Shown: positions 11,250-22,900 of the stretch, in pieces | Layout: each line of letters starts with the position of its first letter | How positions within the stretch are numbered: the first letter of the stretch is position 1 | Source: Caulochytrium protostelioides | Lineage: Eukaryota; Chytridiomycota; Caulochytriomycetes; Caulochytriales; Caulochytriaceae | Reading direction: 5' to 3' | NCBI GenBank assembly: GCA_003615045.1 | Contig: ML014212.1 | Coordinates: 1-64,000, forward strand | DNA length: 64,000 bases | Notes under the pieces: generated by a model | Databases searched by the model: none | Seen by the model: only the letters and a program-made list of their open reading frames with translations | What the model was told of the DNA's origin: nothing | Translations under genes and position numbers: made by a program

Positions 11250-12388
11250 AACAGCCGAGCCGCCGGGCGTTTTCGCGCTTCGACCGGCTCACGCCACCGG
11301 CGCTTGACGTTGCGTGGGGTCGCTCATGAGCCCCAGCGTTCCTCGCCCACTCACTCGCAGCAACACCGAGGTGGGCTTGGCTTGGCCTCCTGCCCCACGG
11401 CCGGTCCTCCGCCCCTCCGATTCGGCCGCGGCTGGTCGCTCGACGAGGCAGGCTGCCGTGCAGACGCCGCCCACGCACCATCCTCCCCGGGCCTGCCCTC
11501 GCGCACCCCATCCGTCCCGCCCAATCACTCGCGCGATAGACCGATAGACCGATAGACGGACAGCGTCGAACTGCCGGACGCTCGGCGCACCGGGCAGGAC
11601 ACCCCCGCCCGCTTTCGCCTCGGGCCGCGGTCCGGCCACGTCGGGCTTGCCGCTTCAGGACCTGCACCCCTGTCGGTCACGGCGGCGAGTGCGAGCCCGT
11701 GGTGCTCTCGGCCACTTGGCTGCTGGACATTCCGCGTCCGCCGCACGAGCGAGAGCGACCGTCGTGTCGGCACCCATCCACCGTGCGGGCTGATCCCTCC
11801 CTGCGATCGGCGAATCGGCCGCGCTCCCGCCTGGCATAGCATTGGCGGGGCATTGCACGGCATTTCGCATCTCGACGCCGCTTCCTGCGACCCGACGCCG
11901 CATCGGCCGTGCCTGGCTCAGCCGTGCTGATTCTGTCGGCCTTCTCTGATCGGCCACGCGACACCACGCCGTCCGTGGGCCCACCCCTTCCCATCCTCGA
12001 TCCCACCACCACCACCCACAGCCTTTATAGACTCCAGACTCACCTCTTCTTGCTTGTTGCCCCGCCTTGACCGTTTTGGTTTCGCTTGCCCCGTCTTGTT
12101 CCTGTTCTCTGCGGGCCCGCCCAACCCACAACCCACATCACCACTTGACGGCTGGCTTTCTTTTTTTTTTTTTTCGGCGCTCACGTCGCACAAACCTCCC
12201 TTGTGGCCCTCTCGCGGCCTCGCTCCCTCGCTCTCCCCCGGATTCCGGGACCCCAAGCCACTTCCGTTCGTGTCAATCGGCTTCCCACCTCGCCTGGGCC
12301 CTATTGAACATCGCGCTGCCCGGATACCACCCACGCCGCATCTTTCGGTCGCCCACGCGCACCGGTTCACGCGTGGCGAGTTTGGGGG

Positions 12389-14260
12389 GTGACTGTCATC
12401 CAGCGATCTTCTTTGGAGTTCCTCTCGCCGTCGCCGCCGTCGCTGCCCTCGCTGCATCGGGCCGTGTGCGCTTGCTCGTACGAAGGGCAGCCGGCGTCGA
12501 TGACTTCCGTCGGCCCGCCGCCGCCCGTGTCCGTCCTGACCTCGCCTGACGCCTTGCGGTCCCCGTCTGCCGTCTCGCCGGCCTCCGCCGACCTCGGCCT
12601 CGGCCCCGGCCTCGCTCGGCCCTCTCCCGGCGTCGACAGCGACGCCGACGCGGCCGCCGCTGCGCCGTTACTCGCGCGCTCCGCGCCGCCCCCTCACCCG
12701 GACTCGCCGCTCTCGCCAAGCGCGCTGCCGCTGCGGCTCACGGGCGCGCTCACCGCCTCGGTCGTCGTCCAGCCGCACGCCGGCTTCGTGACGCTGCCCA
12801 TCTCGTCGTCGCCCGCGACTCGCTTCGCGGCCGCCGCCGCGGACGCCCCGCCGCGCCGCCCCACCTCGTCGATCCCCGCCAGCAGCACCCGCTCGTCGTC
12901 GGCCGCCACCATGCGCTCGCACGCGGCAGGGCTCACCTGCACGACCTTCCACCGTCGCCTGACGGACACGAAGCCGCGCGATGTCCTGCAGCAGATCGGC
13001 GCGTTCCTGTACGTGATGGCGCCCGTCATCTTCTGGCTGCTCCTGTTCACGCAGTGCAAGTATATCCCGTCCGCGTGGCGCCCCGAGATCCGCGTCCGCT
13101 TGCTGCCGCTGCTCGACGACGTGCTGTTCCGCAACCCGGTCGGCGTGCTCGGCACCGCCATCGTGCTCGCCTCGCTCGGCGTGCTCGTCCTCGCCACCCC
13201 CTGGGGCATGGGCATGGCGTTTATTCCGCTCGTGCTGCATGCGCTTAACTCGGTCGCCCACCACCCGATGGCCGTGCTCGACGTCCTCGGATGGATGCCC
13301 TACGGCGTGCTCCACTACATCTCGCCCGCCGTGTTCGGCATCTGGCTGTGGCGCGCGCGCAGCGCGCGCATCGCGCGCCACTTCGTCTGGGCCTTCGGCT
13401 TCATGAACGCCGCCGGCGTGCTGACGCAGATCTTTTTCCCCAATGCCCCGCCGTGGTACTACGACACGCACGGCTTCGAGGCCGCCAACTACACCATGCC
13501 GGGCAACCCGGGCGGCCTCGCGCGCGTCGACGCGCTGTTCGGGACCGCCATGTACGCCAACGCCTTCGGCAACAGTCCGCTCGTGTTCGGGGCCTTCCCC
13601 TCGCTGCACTCCGGGTTTGCCGTCATCATCATGCTGTTCGCCCTGCACTTCAACCGCATCCTCGGCCGCGTGCTCTGCGTCTACGTGTGCTGGCAGTGGT
13701 GGGCCACCATGTACCTCCACCACCACTACATGGTGGATCTGCTGTTTGGCGGCATCTACGCGTTCACCGCCTACCAGTGCACGATCCCGGCGCTCCGCCG
13801 CGCCGAGGCCGACCTGTCCGTGATGCGCACCGCGTACTCGTCCAACGCCTCGGCCGCCAAGCGCGAGATGTCCGCCGTGCCGATCTCCTACTTGCCGCTC
13901 TCGGCGCCGCAGGACTCGTCCGACGACCTCTTCTTTGACTCGTCCGTCGCGACACCCTTCGGCAGCGACGACCTGGCGACCGCCCTGCCCTACAGCGCCG
14001 CCCACGGCCACGCGGCCGGCAAGCCCGAGCACGCGCCCTACGACCCCATCCAGATCGTCACCGAGCACGCGTATACCGACGCGGACCGCAGCAGCATCGG
14101 CAGCGGCGTCGCGAGCGCCCGCGCCGCCCCCATCAAGACGGGCATGCGGCCGCGCTCGATCGCCGAGGCCGACGTCACGAGCCCCGTGACGACCCTGTAT
14201 GCCCACGAGGCCGCCTTGCCCGACCTGGGCCCCGCCGCGGGCGCTAAGGGTCTGCCCTGA
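12389..14260 (+). CDS. AUR1: Inositol-phosphorylceramide synthase, Aur1-type PAP2 enzyme
   Basis: The family transfers phosphoinositol from phosphatidylinositol to ceramide in the Golgi; it is essential in fungi and is the target of aureobasidin A. About 170 disordered Ser/Pro/Ala residues precede a polytopic membrane domain. Aur1 hallmarks are PPWYYDTHGFEAANYTMPGN, then GGLARVDALFG, then FGAFPSLHSGFAV (SLHS near residue 406) and YLHHHYMVDLLFGG (near 444). The two last are the PAP2 C2 and C3 catalytic motifs, with both catalytic His present. A hydrophilic tail of about 160 residues follows. Total 623 residues against about 400 in yeast; the extra length is the disordered ends. The start is uncertain: later in-frame ATGs (for example at 12500 and 12911) would shorten only the disordered N-terminus. 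No intron is seen. Confidence 0.82.
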   Translation: MTVIQRSSLEFLSPSPPSLPSLHRAVCACSYEGQPASMTSVGPPPPVSVLTSPDALRSPSAVSPASADLGLGPGLARPSPGVDSDADAAAAAPLLARSAPPPHPDSPLSPSALPLRLTGALTASVVVQPHAGFVTLPISSSPATRFAAAAADAPPRRPTSSIPASSTRSSSAATMRSHAAGLTCTTFHRRLTDTKPRDVLQQIGAFLYVMAPVIFWLLLFTQCKYIPSAWRPEIRVRLLPLLDDVLFRNPVGVLGTAIVLASLGVLVLATPWGMGMAFIPLVLHALNSVAHHPMAVLDVLGWMPYGVLHYISPAVFGIWLWRARSARIARHFVWAFGFMNAAGVLTQIFFPNAPPWYYDTHGFEAANYTMPGNPGGLARVDALFGTAMYANAFGNSPLVFGAFPSLHSGFAVIIMLFALHFNRILGRVLCVYVCWQWWATMYLHHHYMVDLLFGGIYAFTAYQCTIPALRRAEADLSVMRTAYSSNASAAKREMSAVPISYLPLSAPQDSSDDLFFDSSVATPFGSDDLATALPYSAAHGHAAGKPEHAPYDPIQIVTEHAYTDADRSSIGSGVASARAAPIKTGMRPRSIAEADVTSPVTTLYAHEAALPDLGPAAGAKGLP

Positions 14261-14622
14261 CGGGGCATCTGATCGCCCATGGGGGGTTGTTGCTCCTGCT
14301 GGTCAGCGGGCGCCACGGACGCCGCCATGCCGGGGTCCCTGACCGCGGCCTCGACACACAGACGCGCGCGCGCGCATGGGCGGTCGGTGATCAACGCGCT
14401 GACGCTTCCTGCCCCGACGCTCCTGGTTACCCCTTCACTTTTGTTGCTATTTGTGTTTTTGTTCTTTGTTATTCGTTTCTTGTTTCTCTCACACCCAACA
14501 TCATCATCATCATCAACATCATCCTTCGCTTTCGCGATAACTCTTTCTGTCGTCCTAGTTTCTCTCTCTTTTGCTTAATGACATCGGATGGTCTCTCCAT
14601 TTCCGCCTCTTGGCCGGGCGGC
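14261..14622. other. Convergent 3' spacer
   Basis: This separates the stop codons of the Aur1-like gene (plus) and the AK8-like gene (minus). It is T-rich in its second half, with an (ATC)n run at about 14501-14522. No gene seen. Confidence 0.45.
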
Positions 14623-16056
14623 TTAGACGCCCTGGGGCACCGGACAGAGGGCCAAGGCGCCCATGACGCGCTCGGCGACGGCTTTGGCCGTGATGGCGGG
14701 CGTATCGAGGTCGTGGTTGACGTCGAGGCCGCGGCGGGAGCGCGGGATCCAGTCGGCCCCCAGACCCGCGAGCACGGCCGCCGAGGGCGCATGCGTCGCG
14801 ACCCACAAGGTGCTTGTGCCGCTCAGCTCCGGCGTGTCCCGCACCACGGCCACGTGAACCGGATCCAGCGTCAGGAACCACCCGCGCGCAAGGCAGTCGG
14901 GCTTCTGAAGGCGCGCGAGCACCAGCGTCTTGGCCGTCTCGGCGGGCACTGGAAGAGCCGAGCGGAACGCCGCCGATGTCGAAGACGGGAGCGCCATCCG
15001 AGAGGAGCGTCATAGTCAGAGTCACAGTCATCGGAACGAGCAGGGTGAGGACGGATGGAGGCACATCAGCATCAACGATGGACGATGGGCGATGACGAGA
15101 CGAAGAGCGAAGGCAACTTACGGGCTTTCTCGTGGTCGAGGTAGGCGAGCAGCGACGACTCGCTCGTTTGACTCCGCAGTTCGAGCAGGATATTGCGGAC
15201 CGAGACTGACCACCCGTGCCGTGGCATCCACCAAGAAACAAAACAACCATAAACCGTGAGTCTTCTGCGTCTTGTGCGAACGTCGCAACAGCCCTCCCTT
15301 CTTGGGGGGCGGAGTCGTCAGAGTCATACCATGAACATAGCCTCCCTGCTCAAAGATCTGGCCGACCTGGAAGGCGTCCTCGTCCTCCTCGCAGATCACG
15401 ACGCCGGCGCGGCGCGCGGGCCCGCGGATGGGCTGCAGGCGCGTCAGCCGCACGACGGCATCGAGCGGCGCCTCGTCCTCGAGCGTGACGTACGCCACGT
15501 ACGGGAAGTCGGCGACGAACGCCGTCGCGGGCGGCAACGGGTCCGCCAGCGAGCGCCGCACCACCACGATCAGCAGGTTCTGCCCGACGCTCGTCCACTG
15601 GCGCTGCAGGGCCTGGGCAAAGGGCCGCGTGCCGACGGTGTCGTGGACGACCCAGCCGTTGAGGGGCGCGAGGGCGCCGTCGAGCAGCTTGAGCGCGAGG
15701 TGCGGCGGCAGCGTGCCGTCGCGCTGCTGGTGCATGGCGAGCTGGTGCCCGAGGCTCGTGCCTTTCTGGATGGCGGCGGCGGCCATGTCGCTGAGCGAAA
15801 CGGGCGTCACGTGCAGGCGCTGCGCGAGCTGCTGCGCAAAGTCGATGAACGGCCGCGTCTGCGGCGCGACGAGGAGCACGCGCGGTTCGCGCGGCTTGCG
15901 CAGCGTCTCCACGAGGTGCTGCAGCGGGTCCTCGGGGCGGTCATGGATGAGCGCCGTCACGAGGTCGTGGTACAGGTTGTAGATGCCATGGCGGTCGAGG
16001 TAGGCGGCGAGCTCCTCGGACTTGATGCCCTCCAGATGAGGGATGCGGGCGGCCAT
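14623..16056 (-). CDS. AK8-like adenylate kinase homologue with degenerate P-loops
   Basis: I infer three coding exons on the minus strand: 16056-15330, 15205-15122 and 14948-14623, giving 378 residues. Introns are 124 and 173 bases with GTATGA...CAG and GTAAGT...CAG ends and compatible phases. The order resembles adenylate kinase 8, a two-domain flagellar enzyme. ALIHDRPEDPLQHLVETL resembles the AK8 N-terminal motif (HQPEDPI), and LQKPDCLARGWFL near the C-terminus matches the AK pattern QxDCxxxGW. Both nucleotide-binding loops are unrecognisable: the first is VLLVAPQTRPFIDFAQ and the second VVICEEDEDAFQ, where AK8 has GxxxSGKT/S. The protein is therefore probably not catalytic. AK8 is normally found in species with motile cilia. 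The exon structure is firm; the family call is moderate because similarity is spread thinly. Confidence 0.6.
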
Positions 16057-16586
16057 GGTCAGTGGCAATTGAGGCGACAACGGCGGGGCAATGGGAACAG
16101 ATCGTCGATCCGGAAGGCTATCGACCCGGCGCTTGATGCGTCGGAGGAGGTGATCCTTGATACGGCCAATCCTCAGCAAGCGAGATGGATCGGTGGAATG
16201 GGAAGGGCAACGACAAGCGTGATTCCCGACGACAAGGCAGGCACGAAGGATACTTTTGATAGATGGCTGATCCTGGCGGCCGCGACGGCGCCGTCGGGGG
16301 TACGTCGAAGATCACGGGCGACCGCTGCTGGCGGTCGGTCGGCCGGTGCGCGCCCCGCTGCGACGAGCCCTGCACGCCGATCATGCTCCGATCCGCCCCG
16401 CTCGCCGCCCCCCCGTCTCCTGGCCCGCGCTCCGGCTGCGGCGCTTTAGCACCGACCCCAACCATCTCGCGAAATCAGCCGACATGATGGCTGATGGCTA
16501 CTACGGTACGATACCATACGATAGGATACAAAAAACGGGCCGCCGACCAAGAAGTCAACGCCGGCTGACGCGTTGCTAGCCAACCA

Positions 16587-18281
16587 TCAGTGGAACTTGA
16601 CCTTGCGATCAGTCTCGGTCTCGGCGGCGTCCTGGTGGTAGAGATAGACGAGCGAGAAGAGGACAAAGGCGAGCATCATGCTCGCAAAGTTGACGTAGTG
16701 GGGCAGGCCAAAGATGGAGATACGGTTCTCGTGCTCGTTGTGGCGGTAGGGCCGGACGACGACCTGCTCCGAGGCGACGACGTAGCTGAGCCCGGGCCGG
16801 TAGTACGCCACGGCGAACGTGTAGATGCCGTCCTTCCAGGGCAGGCGCGTCGTCACGGCATAGGGCTGCGCGGTCTTGAGCATCATCGTCGTGATCTCGG
16901 GCACGACGCGCGCCATCGGCAGCCGCACATAGACCTCGAGCATCTTGGCCTCGAACTGGATCACGTCGGCCTCGCCCTCGAGCTGCGGCACGCCGTCCGC
17001 GCGCACGTCGAAGGGCTGCCAGCGGCCGTCGCGCCAGAGCCCGACATCGAGCTCGTACGTCAGGTCGCTGCCGATGCGGTACTCGCCGCGCGGCACCGTC
17101 TCGTTCGCCAAGTGGTGCGTCTGCCGCTCGATGCGGAGCACGCCCGCGGCCTGGAAGGTCCATGCGGCAAGGCGCTGCGCCAGCGCCGCGTTGGCGTTCG
17201 GCGGCGTGGAAGCCGTGTCGGCGTGGGCGGCCACGGCGGCGCCGGCGTCCGAGAAGAGCTCCATCGAGCCCGCAAAGAGGATGCGGGCGTTGTTGCGCGC
17301 CTGGAAGCCCGAGACGAGCTGCATCGTGGCGCCGGCCTGCGCGCCCGGGTCCAGCACGACGGCGCCGTCGGCGGCCGCGGCAGGCGTTTCGAAGTCGCTG
17401 TACGCGGCCGGGTGCGCCGACAGCACGGGGAACGTGAAGGGGTTCTTGCCGGTCAGCCGGTGCCCGATGCCCCGGAACACGGCCGGCCCGGCCATTGATC
17501 CGGTCACGTGGCGCGAGCGCGACTGCGACGGCGCGACACGGAAGCGCGTGGGGTCTGCGGGATCAAGCGCGTTGAGCGGATCCATCACGAGCGTCCCGCT
17601 GTCGTCGAACTCGAGCGAGAACTCGATGGCCAGCTGGCGCAGCGCGGCGGGCATCGCCGAGTCGACGACGACCAGCAGGTTGCCGCCGAGATTGACGAAC
17701 TCGCCGAACTGGACGGGCGAAAAGACGCTCGCCGCCAGCGCCGTCGCGCCCGGCGCCAGGAAGACGTGGTCGTACAAGCGCTCGCCATACTCGGTGAGGT
17801 TGCCGGTCGTCTGGGCCGCGTGCGTGACGCGCACCTCATAGCCCTGGTCTGGATCACCCGCGGGGCGGCGAGGGTCCGACGCGCAGCCCATGCCGGGCGC
17901 ATGCCCCGAGCATCGATCCGATCCGAAAGACAAGCAGTCATCATGGTATGAGCACGGTGTGCTCTCTCGTTGCTCCTGCCTGGATCGCCTGCACGGCGCG
18001 TCTGAAAGCCCGTATGAGCCAGCCTTCCATCAGCCGCAGCTCGCAGGGGCATCACGGCTCGTCTGGGACGCGGATAGAGGCCTCTTACCTTGGAGCGACG
18101 CGAGGAACTGCGAGACTTGCGAGTCGCCCTCGGTCGGCAGCACGGCCAGCACGCGCGGGCCGGTGAGGGACGGCGATGCGGCCACGCAGGACAGCACGGC
18201 GAGCAGGCCGACGGCCAGCAGCGCCATCCAGCGGCGGCCCATCGCGCGGGCCCGCGTGTCCCGTGGCGCCGTGGGCGACAT
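16587..18281 (-). CDS. WBP1: Oligosaccharyltransferase 48-kDa subunit (OST48/Wbp1)
   Basis: This is an essential, non-catalytic subunit of the ER complex that transfers the preassembled glycan to Asn. Exon 1 (18281-18089) encodes a signal peptide (MALLAVGLLAVLSCVAAS) and the start of the GIFT-like domain. Exon 2 (17848-16587) follows a 240-base GTAAGA...CAG intron. The join reads FLASLQDQGYEVRV, in line with the family pattern FFxSLKxRGYE. Other hallmarks are EYGERLYDHVFLAPGA, FQARNNARILFAGSMELFSD, LPWKDGIYTFAVAYYRPG and one C-terminal membrane helix before a basic tail ending DRKVKFH, resembling an ER-retrieval signal. Total 484 residues, close to DDOST. The start at 18281 has A at -3; an alternative ATG at 18242 directly precedes the signal peptide. 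Confidence 0.88.
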
Positions 18282-19396
18282 GATTTGACTCGGACGCACG
18301 TGCGCCAGGATCGGGCGCAGCGTCCTTGTTGGGCTGGGGAGGGGCGAAGCACCGCGCGCACACCACGCGTGCAAGGCCACGTCCGTCTCGGGCGATCAAG
18401 CGATGATCCGCGGGCAGGTCCGGTGGTCGGCAGCGGAAGGGCAGGAGCACTGAGGGATGCGGATCACGGGGGGAACACGCGTCGCTGTGAGCGTCAGCGA
18501 CAGCACGTGGCAGCACGAGGACACAACGCAGGCGCGTGCGGTCGGTGGGCGCTCGGGACGCGGTCGACCGGCTCGGACGCGGCCCGCGGGCGTGGGCAGC
18601 ACACGACGCGTGCGGAGCATGCGCGGCGCGCCGGAAGGAATTCATACCCGAGAGGCACCTGCGGCCTGTCGGCGACGCGCGCAGCACGAGGCGCCGCCGC
18701 CTTCGAGCGCGCCTGGGGTCGCTGGCGGCGGAGGGTGCTGCCCGCGCAGGGCGCTGCGCCCTGCTGCGAACGCGCGTCGGCGTAGTCCGGCCATGCCGGG
18801 GGCCCGTGGGCCACCCAGCAGGTGGTCCCGCCACCGGGGATCCGCCCATCGTCCCAGCATCAGAAAGGAAGCGTCGTCACAGCCGTTCTGATGGGTGATG
18901 GGCGCACCACGACGGGTGCCGCGACCGGATCACGTCGCCACGATGGAATAGACATGGATGGCGAAAGAGCCAGCGAGCGGTCCATCTTGATCCCCGGACA
19001 AGGTGAGCTGTCGTGAGAACTCGTCGGATCATGATCACCACGCATCACGGCATCCATCGGTCCTGAGGCCTTTCACGGGTCCGTCATGCCTGGTGAGATG
19101 GCAGAGGCATACACGCGCGCTCCTTGATGAGCTGCGTCGTCAGCCTGTTGAGGCGACCAGAGAGAGGCATCGTTCTCGGAAGCGCGCTCCGGTGCGGACT
19201 GATTTGATGCGTTGGATGCGTTGGATGCGTTGCATGGGCATTTCGTGGTTTCATGTTCGTCCAATGGCAGAAGTGTGCGCACCCCCGCGAACCCGACGCG
19301 TGGCGGGATGGGGGTGGACCGGCACGCGAAGCGGGCTGAGTCGCCGCCGAGCGGGCCACCGCCTGACACGCCCATCGCCGTGACCACGCCGCCGCG

Positions 19397-19431
<35 letters not shown>

Positions 19432-19942
19432 GGCCGCCCGCTCGGCCGTGGTATCCGCTTCTCATGATGCCGCACCCGTCTTCTGGCGATGCCGCGACCG
19501 CCAACACCGGCACCGCACGCGCGTCGGCACCGCCGACACGTCGTCTGCGCTTCCTCTGGCGTCTCGCGGCCTGCCTCCGCCATGCGCTCAACGCACCCTC
19601 CTGCCCGCGCGTCTCCCGCCGCCGCCGCCGCCGCCGCCGCCGCCGACGATCCTCCTCCGCTCGCGGCCGTACGGTACGGCGCGCTGACCCGTCTGCCCGC
19701 GTCCTGTTCTCGCGTCGTGCTCGGTCGTCCCCGCGACCCGCTGGCTGACTCCCCCGCCGCGTAAACCTTGTCGCCGGCGCTCCGTCGCCTCGCGTCGCTC
19801 TGAGACTGCGGTCCCCACGCGTCGTGTCGCGGTCGACTCGCTGCTGCTGTCTCGCTGCCACGGCCGTCGCCTCATCGCCGCCGCCGCCTCATCGCCGCCG
19901 CTGCCGCTGCCGCGTGACTCGAGCCCCGACCCCCCCGCACGC
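18282..19942. other. Intergenic between divergent OST48 and nucleoporin genes
   Basis: About 1.7 kb with no supported gene; frames are Arg/Ala-rich noise. It holds a 9-bp tandem repeat (GATGCGTTG, three copies) at 19204-19232 and CCG-type triplet runs at 19390-19432 and 19617-19647. It should contain both promoters. Confidence 0.45.
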
Positions 19943-22900
19943 GTGGTGCCGATGGACTACGTGCGACGCCTCGCGTCCAGCGTGAGCCGCTCGGCGGGCC
20001 TCGCCGCGCCGCCAGCGCCGCCGCCGCGCCGCCCGGGGCCCTACGAACGCCCGTCGGCCGCTGCCGCCGCCGCCGCCTCGGTCGCCCGCCGCCGCCGCCG
20101 TCACGACCCCGATCCCGATCCCGATCCCGACGCGCACGACGCGCACGCGACCGCCGCCGCGCCGTCCATGTCCTTCCTCGAGCGGATCGCCGCCGGGCTG
20201 ATGACGCCGCGTGCGGCGCCCCCTGCGCCGGCCCAGCGCCGCCGCCACCACCACCACCACCACCACCACCATTCGCGCCACGACCGCGGCGGCGATGTCG
20301 ACATGACGATGGTCGACCACGAAGACGCGCGCGCGCCGCCGCGGCCCGTGCGACCGTCCCCCGGCGGCGCCGAGCTCGACGACCCGCACACCTGGTATGG
20401 TGACGAGACGGCCGCGCGCGGCAGCGGTGGCGCGCGCGCGCGGCCGAGCGACGCGCCGACCCACGATCGCGCTGCCGCGGGCGCCCGGCCCGTGCCGCAT
20501 CACGTGCCGGCCGCGGCCCTGCCCGCCCGAGTCCCGGCGTCGGCGTCCGCGTCCGCGTCGGCGTCCGCGCCCACGTCCGCGCCCGCGCCGGCCGCATTCC
20601 TGCCGCTGTTTGCGCCGGCCCGCTCATTCCCGCTGGCGGCCGCGCTGCAGCCGCCGGCGCCGCCGACGCCGCCGGCGCCGCCGACCTTCCAGCCGCTGAC
20701 GGCGCCGCTCGACCCGGCGACGCTCCGCGCCCACCCCTTCCAGTACTTCGGCCCGGGCTTCGACGCCACCAGCACGAGCGCGCCCTACGTCGTCCACCGG
20801 CGCGGCTACCGCCGGCCCGCCACCAAGCTTCGGCCTGCGCTGCTGCGCCGTCCGGACGCGCCCGACGCCGCGTCGCCCGCCGTGCCCTCCCGCGCGCGCC
20901 GCTTCGCGACCGACGCGGTGAACCCGTACGAAGCGCCCGCGGCGGCGACGGCGACGGCGGCGGCGTCCGCGGCCTCCGCCCGAGCACGCAAGCCCCACGC
21001 GTACCAGAGCGGCGCCGCGCAGGCCATTGTCGCGGGTCTCGACGACGACGACGAGGCCGTGGACGACGAGCACGACGGTCGCGGCGACGCGGGCGTGACG
21101 CGGGCGGACGCTTCGGCGCGCTCGACGACGCGCGACGACCCGGCGTTCGTGACGCGCATCGCGGCCGACGCGCCCAATCCATACGGCGAGCCCGACCGCG
21201 TGCCGCAGCCCGTGACGGCCGTCGCGCCGACCGGCATGACCATCGAGACCAAGATGCGCGAGCTCCGCCGCGCCATGACGCAAGCGCAGGCGATGCGCGG
21301 CACCGCCGCGGCCCAGGCCCGGCTCGCGCCGCCGGCTGCCACGCCGGCCCGTCCCGCCGCCGCCGCGTCTCCCGCCCTGTCTCAGCCGCCGCCGGCGCGC
21401 ACCATGCCGGCGACCACGGCGCCCGCGGCGCCCAAGCCGGCGTCCTTGACGAAGCCGATGGTGCCGAGTCCTCTGAACCCCGCCGGCAACGCGCCGGCGC
21501 GCCCATCCGCGGCGGCCGCCGCCGCATCGGCCCCGGCGGCTTCGGCCTCGGCGCCCGCGCCGTTCTCGTTCAAGCTGCCGTCCGTGTCGATGGCCGCGAC
21601 CGCCGCGTCCGCGGCGCCGGCATCCGCGCCCTCAGCATCGCGTCCGGCCGCCACTTTGTCGGCGCCGTCGTTCGCGCTCTCGTCAAAGCCGCCCGCGACC
21701 ACGGCCCCGGCGGCAGCTCCCGCTGCGGCCGCCGCGCCGGGAGTTCCCGCCAAGCCGCCGGCGCCGGTTTCCTTGGGCATGACGCCGGCGGCTCCGCCAT
21801 CCACGACGCCTCTGGCGCCGACGACGCCGCGCGCTGCGTACGATTTCGGCCCGCCGCTGACGCCGCCCGAAGCCGGGTCGCCGGCGCATCGAGCGGCGCG
21901 TGCCGTGCCGGTCACGTCGCTGCGCGCCTTCGACTTCGGGCAGCCGCTCAAGCGCCTGGCGGCCACCGCGCCGCAGGGCCGGCCGACGCCCACGCCCGCG
22001 CCCGCGCCGGTCTCCGCGGCCTCGGGCGCGGATCCGCGCCCGCCCCTGTGGTCGCGCTCGTCGCAGGCCGCGCTTGCGGGATCCCCCACGAAGCGACCGG
22101 CGCCCGTGGCGGATGATGCCGTCGACATGGACGACGCGGCCCCCGAGGCCGACGACGAGGCGGCGGCCATGGACGCCGACCCTCAAGAGGAGGACGCGGA
22201 CGTCGATGCCGACGAGACCGTCGATGACGCCGAGACGGACGTCGACGAGATCGAGACGATCGAGGACGAAGACGCCGAGCAAACCAAGCGCGATGCGGCG
22301 CTGTCGCGCAGCGTGCTGCCGTCCATCACGCTGACGCACAATCCGTTCAAGAAGCTGGCCGCCGCGCCGGCCCAGCCGATGTCGACGAGCGCCTTCGCGG
22401 CCACGACGGCCGCGTCTGCCCCGACGACCGCAACGACGACGACGACGACGACCAGCGCGCCGACGTTTGGCGGGTTCAACCCGTCGGCGTTCGCGCCCAA
22501 AGCCGTGACGACGGCCCCCGCCGCCGGCCCGAGCCCTGCGGCCTTCAGCTTCGCGGCGTCGACGACGCCCCCGGCGGCGTCCGCTCCCCTTACGTTCAGC
22601 TTCGCCAAGCCCAGCAGCACGGCGGCCAGCGCCGCCGCGCCGCCGGCCTCGACCCCTTCAGTCTCGACGACGCCATCGGCCCCGACCTTCAGCTTCAGCG
22701 CGTTCTCCACGACGCCCGCTTCGGCGCCCGCGGCCTCAGCGGCTTCCACAGCGTCGCAGCCCGCGGCGTCATCGCCGTTTGCGCGGCCGGCGACGACCGC
22801 CGCGGTGGCCGTCGCGCCGTCCGTGACTTCGGTGCCGGCCACGGCGCGCTCGCCCTCGCCGACGCGTCCCAAGAGCCCCCCGCCGCCGGCCGCCACGGCC

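Larger units (their letters stand above)
6359..12388. other. 6-kb gene-poor, GC-rich stretch
   Basis: Open frames of up to 470 codons occur here on both strands, but all overlap one another, are dominated by Arg/Ala/Pro/Ser, lack motifs or hydrophobic structure, and look like chance frames in very GC-rich DNA. The stretch contains tandem repeats at 8456-8519, 8991-9024 and 11194-11249, and A or T homopolymer runs near 9893, 11020 and 12160. I found no tRNA, rRNA or snRNA. Promoters of the two flanking genes (divergent) must lie at its ends. A lineage-specific disordered protein or a long non-coding transcript cannot be excluded. Confidence 0.45.

Noticed and set aside
12668-14206. 512-codon minus-strand frame
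   Set aside because: It is the antisense shadow of the Aur1-like synthase, Arg/Gly/His-rich with no structure.
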